Of a stretch of DNA of 32,313 nucleotides, positions 15,673-22,357 are shown piece by piece; within the stretch, counting starts at the first letter, position 1; each line of letters begins with the position of its first letter. Source of the stretch: CAZPAN01 sp964428485 (GTDB lineage Bacteria > Actinomycetota > Coriobacteriia > Coriobacteriales > CADBOM01); NCBI GenBank assembly GCA_964428485.1, contig CAYRYP010000007.1:1-32313 (forward strand), read 5' to 3'. The position numbers and the translations under genes were made by a program. The notes under the pieces were generated by a model. The model was not told the DNA's origin. It saw only the letters and a program-made list of their open reading frames with translations, and did no database searches.

Positions 15673-17394
15673 ATGGTCCTTGACACGATTCCAAGAACTT
15701 CCTCCAAAAGCGCCCAGAGGCTCATCGAGATGCAGGCTGGAAGCAAGGTCGCGTCATCCGATGCTTCCCTGTACTCCTTCGATCCCGCAACACGTGAGTT
15801 CGCCTCCAGTTTTATGGGATGGACGAGACTCTGCACCGATCCGCCAGTAGACCCCGCGATGATCGACGCTTTCGCCGCCCAAGCTCGCCAGGAGGGCCTA
15901 GACGCTGTAGTCCTGATAGGGCAGGGTGGTTCCAGTCAAGCCCCAATGACGATGGCGTCGGTTCTCGACGCTCATGGGAGGCTGCCGATCGAGTACAGGA
16001 CCCTTGACGTGATGTCGGGCGAGGCCCTGTCGGTTTCGTTGGAGAAGATCGACCCGGCAAGGACCATCTTTATCGTCTCATCGAAGTCTGGTTCCACGCT
16101 CGAGCCCACGATGATGTCCAGATGCGTGTGGGAGCGGGTGCGATCCGAACTTGGCGAGGCGGCGGGGAGCAGGTTTGTCGCCATTACGGATCCAGGTAGT
16201 TCCCTGGAGGCGCTGGCCACAGAGCTCGGCTACAGGGCGATCTTCAACGGCTCCGCCGAAGTGGGCGGGCGTTTCTCAGCGCTTTCGGTGTTCGGGTTGG
16301 TCCCGATGTCGCTCATGGGCATAGACTCCGCATCGCTTCTCGAGCGCTTGTCGGACGTGCAGCGCGAATGCTCCGTCGACAGCATCTCAAACCCGGCGCT
16401 TTCGCTCGCCGCCTTCCTACATGAGTGTTATCTCGAGGGAAGGGATAAGATCTGTCTGAACTTCGGATCGGGTTGCGGCTCTCTTGGGCTTTGGATCGAG
16501 CAGCTTGTGGCTGAGTCACTCGGCAAGCACGGCAAGGGTATGATGCCTGCAATCGAGAGCGACATCTCGATGCTCGGTGATCGAGCGGCCGACATGGGCG
16601 ACAGATGCGCGATTGTCTACTCCGCCACCATCGACCACGACGGGGAGAGGCGCGCCTCGGCGGTCTCAGGTGACGTTCCCAGTATCCGCCTCGAGATCTC
16701 CAGTCCCGAGGACGTTGCCGCTCACATGCTCGTCTGGGAGTATGCAATCGCGATGCTAGGGGCGTTGCTTGAGGTCAACCCGTTCGACCAGCCCGATGTC
16801 GAGAGCACCAAGGTGGCTGTGAGGACCCTGCTCTCATCCGAGGCAGCCGCGGACCGAAGCTCAGGGATGGAGGCCGTTTTGGGCTGCGGTCCGATCTGCG
16901 CCTTCGAGGTGTCAGAGGGCATCTGCGACCAGGACCGTCCCGCCGCGCTCGCACTGCGCGATGCGCTCTCGTCGATCCTGCTGGATCTCCCACTGGGCTC
17001 ATACGTGTCGATGAACGCCTTCATCCCCGACTCCCTCGAGACGGTCGAGGGACTTGACGCCCTCAGGAGGCAGATCGAGCTTTCTACTGGGCGCGTCGCG
17101 TGTTTGGAGTTTGGCCCCCGCTACCTGCACTCAGTAGGGCAGTACCAGAAGGGCGGTCCCAACACCGGGGCTTTCCTGATCATCTCTGCAGAGAGCGACT
17201 CTCGCTCAGACGTGCAGGTTCCCGGCGAGTGCTACATGCTGGGTGATATCGCCCGCGCTCAGGCCAGGGGGGATTTCGCGGCGCTGTGCGACAGCGGGAG
17301 ACGGGCGGTCCACGTGAGGTTGGAGGGAGCGTCTGCAAATGAGATAGCTGCGTTCGCCGACCTCTGCACAGATATCCTGCAAAAGAGGGAGTAG
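15673..17394 (+). CDS. pgi: Glucose-6-phosphate isomerase, Tal-Pgi-related
   Basis: Phosphoglucose isomerase of 573 aa, interconverting glucose-6-phosphate and fructose-6-phosphate. Two sugar-phosphate-binding motifs are clear: LIGQGGSSQA (81-90) and SSKSGSTLEPT (136-146). The stretch KGMMPAIESD and the C-terminal GPRYLHSVGQYQKGGP (481-496) recall, from memory, the Pgi half of bifunctional transaldolase/Pgi proteins more than the classic E. coli enzyme. No transaldolase part is attached here. Active-site assignment by eye is incomplete, so another phosphosugar isomerase is possible but less likely. The ATG at 15673 has only the weak upstream sequence GTGGTGA. It lies 76 nt past rplQ, after the hairpin. 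Confidence 0.88.
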   Translation: MVLDTIPRTSSKSAQRLIEMQAGSKVASSDASLYSFDPATREFASSFMGWTRLCTDPPVDPAMIDAFAAQARQEGLDAVVLIGQGGSSQAPMTMASVLDAHGRLPIEYRTLDVMSGEALSVSLEKIDPARTIFIVSSKSGSTLEPTMMSRCVWERVRSELGEAAGSRFVAITDPGSSLEALATELGYRAIFNGSAEVGGRFSALSVFGLVPMSLMGIDSASLLERLSDVQRECSVDSISNPALSLAAFLHECYLEGRDKICLNFGSGCGSLGLWIEQLVAESLGKHGKGMMPAIESDISMLGDRAADMGDRCAIVYSATIDHDGERRASAVSGDVPSIRLEISSPEDVAAHMLVWEYAIAMLGALLEVNPFDQPDVESTKVAVRTLLSSEAAADRSSGMEAVLGCGPICAFEVSEGICDQDRPAALALRDALSSILLDLPLGSYVSMNAFIPDSLETVEGLDALRRQIELSTGRVACLEFGPRYLHSVGQYQKGGPNTGAFLIISAESDSRSDVQVPGECYMLGDIARAQARGDFAALCDSGRRAVHVRLEGASANEIAAFADLCTDILQKRE

Positions 17395-17420
17395 CTCCTG
17401 TGGGATCGACGCCGCCGGAG

Positions 17421-17451
17421 GTGGTTGTGCACCCCGTGCTCCTACGACCAC
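17421..17451 (+). other. Compound hairpin downstream of pgi
   Basis: GTGGTTGT (17421-17428) pairs over 8 bp with ACGACCAC (17444-17451), with one G-T wobble. A second stem GCAC/GTGC (17429-17432 and 17436-17439) stacks on it. There is no T tract. It probably marks the 3' end of the pgi transcript. The remainder of the 236-nt gap to 17631 holds a possible -10 box TATAGT (17550-17555) without a well-spaced -35 box. Confidence 0.5.
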
Positions 17452-17630
17452 GCTTCACGATATCTGCATGCAACAACCGCAAAGAGTCGAGGCTTGGCGT
17501 CTTCGCTGCTTTCCCAGCCCTTGCGGACCCGAAATCGCCGCTCGGGGGATATAGTGTTTAATGAATGCACTCAGATTCTTGTGCCGGGGCAGCTAGCCCC
17601 ATGGTGCACTCGCGCGACAGGAGACCTGCC

Positions 17631-18989
17631 ATGCTTCTCTTCGCAAGGTATATAATTCCCGTTTCCGCTCCTCATATCGAAAACGGCGCTGTTCTAGTCA
17701 GAGGCAACAAGGTCATCGACATCGGTGACGCGAATACTCTGCGCGCCAAGTACCCGGAGGAGGAGTTCAGGGACTTCGGGATCGCCGCGCTGATGCCCGG
17801 ATTCGTGGATACGCACACGCATCTGGAGTACTCGGCCCTGCGAGGGCTGCTCTACGACATCCCGTATGCTGCATGGAAGCTCCAGCTCGACAAGAAGAGT
17901 CAGCGCTTCACCTACAAGGACTGGATCGACTCCGCGCTACTCGGCGCGCTCGAGGCGGTGAGGTCGGGCATCACGACGATCGCCGACATCACCTCCACAG
18001 GAGCCTCTCTCCATGCGGCCAGCGAGATTGGCCTGCGCGGCGTCATCTACAGGGAGGTCGGCGCGCTCGACCGCTCCGAGGTCCGCTACGTCCTCGAGTC
18101 CGCCTATAACGATGTCGAGAACTGGCGTAAGAGGGCCAACCCCGATCTGCTCGAGATCGGGATCGCGCCGTACTCTCTCTATACGTGCCATCCTCATATT
18201 TTTGGGGAGCTCGCGGACTACGCGATGGACGGCACCCAGGTGGCGATGCACCTTGCGTCCTGCAAGGAGGAGTACGACTTCGTCAAGTACGGGACTCCGT
18301 TCTTCGCACACTACGACGACATCATCGACAGCCACAACAAAGCTTATGACCTGGTGTGGCTCGCCAAGGGCGTGAGCCCCGTGCAGTACATCCTCAACTG
18401 GAAGCTCTTCGACGTGCCAAACGTCATGACCATCCACTGCACGCAGGTCGACGAGCGCGACATCGACACACTCGCCGACCGCGATGTCGCTATATCCGTC
18501 TGCCCCAGGTGCAACGCGAAGTTGGGAATGGGTATCGCCCCGGTCATGAAGTTCCTCAAGGCTGGGATCAGGGTCGGGATCGGAACGGACTCTCCGGCGG
18601 CCTCAGATGTCACCGACCCCATCGATGAGATGCGCCTCACGCTTCTTATGCAAAGGTCGATGTCGGGAATGCGCAGCAACTTTTTGCGGACATCCGAGGC
18701 GATCAGGCTCTCGACGCTAGGTGCGGCGAAGGCGCTGAGGATGGATGACAAGATCGGTTCGCTCGAGCCCGGCAAGCTCGCCGACATCATCGCGATCGAC
18801 CTCTCCAACTCGCATCAGATTCCCGCACACGATCCCACCACCGCCATCGTCCACACTGCCACGCAGGAGAACATCCTGATGACGATGGTCAACGGGAATG
18901 TTCTCTACGACAACGGTCACGTCCACGGCGTCGACTTTTCTAGGGTGTTCGAGAGGGTCGAGGAGATGCGGACCAAACTTCGTAATTAG
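17631..18989 (+). CDS. Amidohydrolase-superfamily deaminase (Atz/Trz type)
   Basis: Metal-dependent deaminase or hydrolase of 452 aa. The N-terminal beta-sandwich (MLLFARYIIPVSAPHIENGA) is followed by the metal site GFVDTHTHLEYS with His62 and His64. Further likely ligands are His207 (AMHLASC), His269 (TIHCTQVDE) and Asp320 (GIGTDSPAAS). The end has GSLEPGKLADIIAIDL, standard for the family. Members deaminate adenosine-like, guanine-like or triazine compounds. THTHLEYS recalls aminodeoxyfutalosine deaminase (MqnX) of the futalosine menaquinone route, and S-adenosylhomocysteine deaminase is another option; the sequence alone does not decide. Start 17631 has GGAG at 17620-17623. The upstream ATG at 17565 would add 22 residues unlike the family. 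A TPR gene follows after 39 nt. Confidence 0.85.
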   Translation: MLLFARYIIPVSAPHIENGAVLVRGNKVIDIGDANTLRAKYPEEEFRDFGIAALMPGFVDTHTHLEYSALRGLLYDIPYAAWKLQLDKKSQRFTYKDWIDSALLGALEAVRSGITTIADITSTGASLHAASEIGLRGVIYREVGALDRSEVRYVLESAYNDVENWRKRANPDLLEIGIAPYSLYTCHPHIFGELADYAMDGTQVAMHLASCKEEYDFVKYGTPFFAHYDDIIDSHNKAYDLVWLAKGVSPVQYILNWKLFDVPNVMTIHCTQVDERDIDTLADRDVAISVCPRCNAKLGMGIAPVMKFLKAGIRVGIGTDSPAASDVTDPIDEMRLTLLMQRSMSGMRSNFLRTSEAIRLSTLGAAKALRMDDKIGSLEPGKLADIIAIDLSNSHQIPAHDPTTAIVHTATQENILMTMVNGNVLYDNGHVHGVDFSRVFERVEEMRTKLRN

Positions 18990-19028
18990 AAGACACTGCA
19001 AAACCGAGAGAGGGAAAGGTACCGAAAC

Positions 19029-19763
19029 TTGTCTGGAAGCAGGTTCAAGCCAAAGAACAAGTCTAATCACGCGAAGAGGATCGCCCGCTCGTTGTCTGAC
19101 TCCAGCAGCACTGCGAAGTCGTCGGGTTTCCAATACGACGACGATTCTGTCGCTCAATCGCCTAAGAGTTCCAAGAAGAGGCGCAAGGAGACGGCGGCCA
19201 GTGGTGTTCGCAGGGTGTTTGCCGTAGTGTTGGGCCTGGTGCTCATCGCGGCGTTCGCGATTCCCAGCGTCTCCGCTCTGTCGTCGTGTTCGACGGCCGA
19301 AGAGACCGACTCCGACGAGTACTACCAACTCCTGGCTGCAATGTACAGTGATCCCGAGGACGCTGATGATATATACAGCCTCGCGGATATCTACTACGAG
19401 TGGGCCACCGGGGTTTTGCAGGGGACGATTGAGTCCGAGAGCACCAGCGACGAACTTTTCGAGCTAGCGGCAGAGCAGTTTGAGGCCTATCTCGAGACCA
19501 CGTCGGACTCGGACGCCCAGGTCTACCTGGCCATGTGCTACTACTATCTGGACGACTTCGAAACGGCCAATGACACCCTTGTTGCCGCGACCGAGACCGA
19601 TCCCGAAAACGCTATGGCATGGGCGAGGCTTGGGATGGTCCAGGTGGTGCTTGGGGATACCGATGCTGCCAAGGAGTCGTACAACCAGGCGATCGAGCTC
19701 GATCCCGACGACGAGACAGGTGCGAACTCCTTCGCCACAGCGCAGCTGTCCCTCCTGGAGTAG
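19029..19763 (+). CDS. TPR-repeat protein with N-terminal membrane anchor
   Basis: Protein of 244 aa. The first 60 or so residues are hydrophilic and basic, with the run KSSKKRRKE. A hydrophobic segment follows at about 64-85 (FAVVLGLVLIAAFAIP). LSSC just after it matches a lipobox, though such a long region before a lipoprotein signal would be unusual. The exported part is acidic and holds about two to three tetratricopeptide repeats, clearest in AMAWARLGMVQVVLGDTDAA with NQAIELDPDD. TPR proteins bind partners in envelope complexes; no specific function can be assigned. The TTG start at 19029 has GGGAAAGG upstream. It precedes the Tat genes by 46 nt. Confidence 0.75.
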   Translation: MSGSRFKPKNKSNHAKRIARSLSDSSSTAKSSGFQYDDDSVAQSPKSSKKRRKETAASGVRRVFAVVLGLVLIAAFAIPSVSALSSCSTAEETDSDEYYQLLAAMYSDPEDADDIYSLADIYYEWATGVLQGTIESESTSDELFELAAEQFEAYLETTSDSDAQVYLAMCYYYLDDFETANDTLVAATETDPENAMAWARLGMVQVVLGDTDAAKESYNQAIELDPDDETGANSFATAQLSLLE

Positions 19764-19809
19764 GGCTAAAGCCAATCCGGTCGGGCGAAGAGGAGACGCT
19801 TACCGAGAG

Positions 19810-20373
19810 ATGAACATAGGACCAGCAGAGATTCTCGTGATACTCGTGTTCGCCCTCATCATCGTGGGACCGGACAGACTGCCTAACGTCGGCAAGACCA
19901 TAGGCCGCGCGTTAGGGCAGTTCCGAGACGCGCAGGACAAGGTCAATCAGGTCATCAACTCCGACAAGGCGAAGGAGATGGAACAGAATCCGTTTTTGGC
20001 CCTCTCCAAGATAGGCGACGCTCTGGACCCGGAGGATGGCAAGGACGAAGGGGCATCTCCACAAGATGGTAGGGGAGACTTAGCGCCTGCAGATACGGCT
20101 GACTCCGATGGCAAAGAAGATGCCGATCGCGAAAACGCGGTCAGCGGTGCCTCTGGAGGTGAGTCGAGCACCCTCGATGAAAAGAGCGCGCACCGCGTGG
20201 TAAAGCTCTCCGACCGCGAGAGCTTTACCCAGAGAAAGCTCAGACTCAAGGCTCAGGCGCAGGATATAGTCGGTCAGCAGAACGATGCGTCCCAAGATCG
20301 CTCCGGAGTCGCATCCGAGGGTCCATCAGATGAAGCCTCCGAGGACGAGGGGAGGGATTGCGAGGTGCTTTAG
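19810..20373 (+). CDS. Twin-arginine translocase TatA/TatB-family subunit
   Basis: Tat component of 187 aa. The short N-terminal span MNIGPAEILVILVFALIIVG leads into a hinge PDRLPNVGKTIGRALGQFRD and an amphipathic helix, the TatA/TatB plan. VGPDRLP is closer to TatB wording than to the FGxxKLP of many TatA proteins, so the class is left open. The remaining 120 or so residues are acidic, low-complexity and probably disordered. With TatC it moves folded proteins across the membrane. Start 19810 is the only one giving the correct N terminus; AAGAGGAG at 19788-19795 is somewhat far (14 nt). The stop is 9 nt before tatC. Confidence 0.9.
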   Translation: MNIGPAEILVILVFALIIVGPDRLPNVGKTIGRALGQFRDAQDKVNQVINSDKAKEMEQNPFLALSKIGDALDPEDGKDEGASPQDGRGDLAPADTADSDGKEDADRENAVSGASGGESSTLDEKSAHRVVKLSDRESFTQRKLRLKAQAQDIVGQQNDASQDRSGVASEGPSDEASEDEGRDCEVL

Positions 20374-20382
20374 GCACCCGCG

Positions 20383-21240
20383 ATGACGATGCCCATCGGA
20401 CCGAAGAGGATGTCGATAAGGGAGCACCTTGGCGAGCTTAGGCGCAGGCTGGTGGTCGTGGCGGTGTGTCTTCTGGTGGCAACGATCGTCATCTACTTCT
20501 TCTCGCCCCAGCTCGTGACCTTCCTGCTCGATCCGGTCAGCCGTTACCTCCCAGGTGAGGGTACGTCGCAGATCAACATCATGAACCCGCTCGGGGGATT
20601 TACGTTGAGGTTCCAGATCTCGTTCGTCGCCGCGATACTCGTCACCGCCCCGATATGGATCTGGAACCTGCTGGCCTTCTTCCTGCCGGCACTCAAACCC
20701 AACGAGCGCAAGTGGGTCGTTCCCACGTTCTTCGCGGGGATAGCGCTCTTCGCGCTCGGAAACGTCTTCTGCTACCTCGTCATACTCGCCCCCGCGTTCG
20801 AGTGGTTGCTTGGCCAGGCCTCGGCTATCGCTACGATCCTGCCGGATGCCTACTCCTACATCAATCTGATACTCATGTTTGAGCTGGCGTTTGGGATCGC
20901 CTTTGAGCTCCCGCTCGTAATCTTCTACCTGATAGTCTTCAAGATCGTTTCCTACAAGAAGCTGCGCAAGAGCTGGCGTGTCATCTACGTGACATTGATG
21001 GTGCTGTGCGCTTTTGTGACGCCGGACGCCTCGCCCATCCCAATGCTCATGCTGTTCGCCGCGATGGTGGGGCTCTACGAGGTGTCTCTGGGCCTGGCGA
21101 GGTTGGTGCTTCGCAAGAGGGTCGCGGCCGGGGTTGCCGTTGGCGAGGAGACAGACAACGAGGAAGAGGATTTAGAGCGGGATGCGGCCGACTCCAAAGG
21201 CGCGGGGCGCAGGTTCGCTCGCCGCAGGAAGCGCGGGTAA
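20383..21240 (+). CDS. tatC: Twin-arginine translocase subunit TatC
   Basis: TatC of 285 aa, the signal-peptide receptor of the Tat system. The cytoplasmic N terminus has the conserved MSIREHLGELRRRL, followed by six membrane spans. Landmarks include NPLGGFTLRFQIS in the first external loop, FFLPALKPNERKW before span 3, and FVTPDASPIPMLMLF before the last span. The C-terminal tail is charged and basic. An internal ATG at 20410 begins exactly at the conserved helix, so the first nine residues are uncertain. The gene ends 1 nt before hypA. Confidence 0.95.
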   Translation: MTMPIGPKRMSIREHLGELRRRLVVVAVCLLVATIVIYFFSPQLVTFLLDPVSRYLPGEGTSQINIMNPLGGFTLRFQISFVAAILVTAPIWIWNLLAFFLPALKPNERKWVVPTFFAGIALFALGNVFCYLVILAPAFEWLLGQASAIATILPDAYSYINLILMFELAFGIAFELPLVIFYLIVFKIVSYKKLRKSWRVIYVTLMVLCAFVTPDASPIPMLMLFAAMVGLYEVSLGLARLVLRKRVAAGVAVGEETDNEEEDLERDAADSKGAGRRFARRRKRG

Positions 21241-21241
21241 G

Positions 21242-21589
21242 ATGCACGAGTTCAGCCTGGTGGGCGCCATTTTGGAGACAGTCAACGAGTCTGCCGAGCA
21301 AGCAGGGGCTCAAAGGGTCGTCTCGATAGACATAGTGGTGGGGGATCTCTCCCAGGTCGTGGACGAGGCGATGGACTTCGCATTCGACGCACTGTCCGTG
21401 GGAACTCTCAGTGAGGGAGCGGAGCTGCGGATCGAGCACGTGCACCCCAGATCGCGCTGTATGGATTGCGGAGCCGAGTTTGAGCACGGCCTACACACGA
21501 GGCGGTGTCCGGAATGTGACGGCCCTTTCACGGAGCTGTTGAGCGGCAGGGAGATGTATATCGACCACATCGAGGTGGATCTGCCGTAG
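21242..21589 (+). CDS. hypA: Hydrogenase/urease nickel chaperone HypA
   Basis: HypA of 115 aa, the normal length. The N terminus MHEFSL provides the His2-Glu3 nickel site. The zinc domain has two pairs, CMDC and CPEC, about 25 residues apart. HypA works with HypB to insert nickel into [NiFe]-hydrogenase or urease. The ATG at 21242 is 1 nt past the tatC stop, so translation is likely coupled. An in-frame upstream ATG inside tatC would displace the essential MHE end and is rejected. No hydrogenase or urease subunit is in the window. Confidence 0.95.
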   Translation: MHEFSLVGAILETVNESAEQAGAQRVVSIDIVVGDLSQVVDEAMDFAFDALSVGTLSEGAELRIEHVHPRSRCMDCGAEFEHGLHTRRCPECDGPFTELLSGREMYIDHIEVDLP

Positions 21590-21652
21590 ATTTACGTTTA
21601 TGGCGGTGTGCTAGACTCGTATCCGCTTGCGAGAAAGTTGGAGGTCTGCATA

Positions 21653-22324
21653 ATGCAGCTTGATATCGGGAAGCCAATTCTCGAGAACAACGACAGGATC
21701 GCCCGCGACAATCGAGCCAGACTCGATGCTGCCGGGGTCCACATGCTCAACCTCATGGCCAGCCCTGGCTCTGGGAAGACATCCCTCATATTCGCAACCA
21801 TCGCAGCCCTAGAGGACAGGATGCGGATCGGCGTCATAGAGGGTGACATCGCCAGTAATGTGGATGCAGAGAAGATGAGGGACCGCAACATCCCCTGCGT
21901 GCAGATCAACACGGGCGGCATCTGCCACCTGGAGTCGCAGATGATCTCCAAGGCGCTCGACGAGCTCGAATTGGACTCGCTCGACCTCGTGATCGTAGAG
22001 AACGTGGGCAACCTGGTCTGCCCGACCGACTTTAACCTCGGCGAGGATCTCAGGGTTGTGGTGCTTTCGGTTCCCGAGGGGCATGACAAGCCGGTGAAGT
22101 ATCCCGCGATATTCCAGGAGTGCCAGGCTGTGGTGCTGAGCAAGGTCGATGCCATGGGTGTTTTCGATTTCGACGAGAGGGAGTTTCGTATCTCCATGTC
22201 CCAGCTCAATCCCACCGCCCCGATCTTTCCCGTGTCGTCGACCAAAGGAGACGGGATAAGAGCATGGAGCACCTGGCTTGCCGGCAAGGTGGGCGCCGCT
22301 TCGAAAGATAGTGGAGACGAATAG
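21653..22324 (+). CDS. hypB: Hydrogenase nickel-incorporation GTPase HypB
   Basis: HypB of 223 aa, a GTPase that drives nickel insertion together with HypA. The P loop is ASPGSGKT (36-43), followed by GDIASNVDA. The metal site at the dimer interface is visible as GGICHLES and NVGNLVCP. Two details differ from the commonest form: the guanine-specificity motif reads SKVD rather than NKxD, and the SVPEGHDKP loop has His where Glu is common. There is no His-rich N-terminal nickel store. Start 21653 has GGAGG at 21640-21644. An in-frame GTG at 21608 is unlikely because it has no such site. It follows hypA by 63 nt and precedes topA by 33 nt. Confidence 0.93.
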   Translation: MQLDIGKPILENNDRIARDNRARLDAAGVHMLNLMASPGSGKTSLIFATIAALEDRMRIGVIEGDIASNVDAEKMRDRNIPCVQINTGGICHLESQMISKALDELELDSLDLVIVENVGNLVCPTDFNLGEDLRVVVLSVPEGHDKPVKYPAIFQECQAVVLSKVDAMGVFDFDEREFRISMSQLNPTAPIFPVSSTKGDGIRAWSTWLAGKVGAASKDSGDE

Positions 22325-22357
22325 GAAGAGACGAGAGGATACCGGGGGGTTTCCGAT

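Noticed and set aside
14430..15836. Long minus-strand frame (468 codons) across rpoA, rplQ and the start of pgi
   Set aside because: It is antisense to three well-supported genes. Its Leu/Val-rich translation mirrors Glu/Asp codons of the L17 tail, and it has no recognisable domain.
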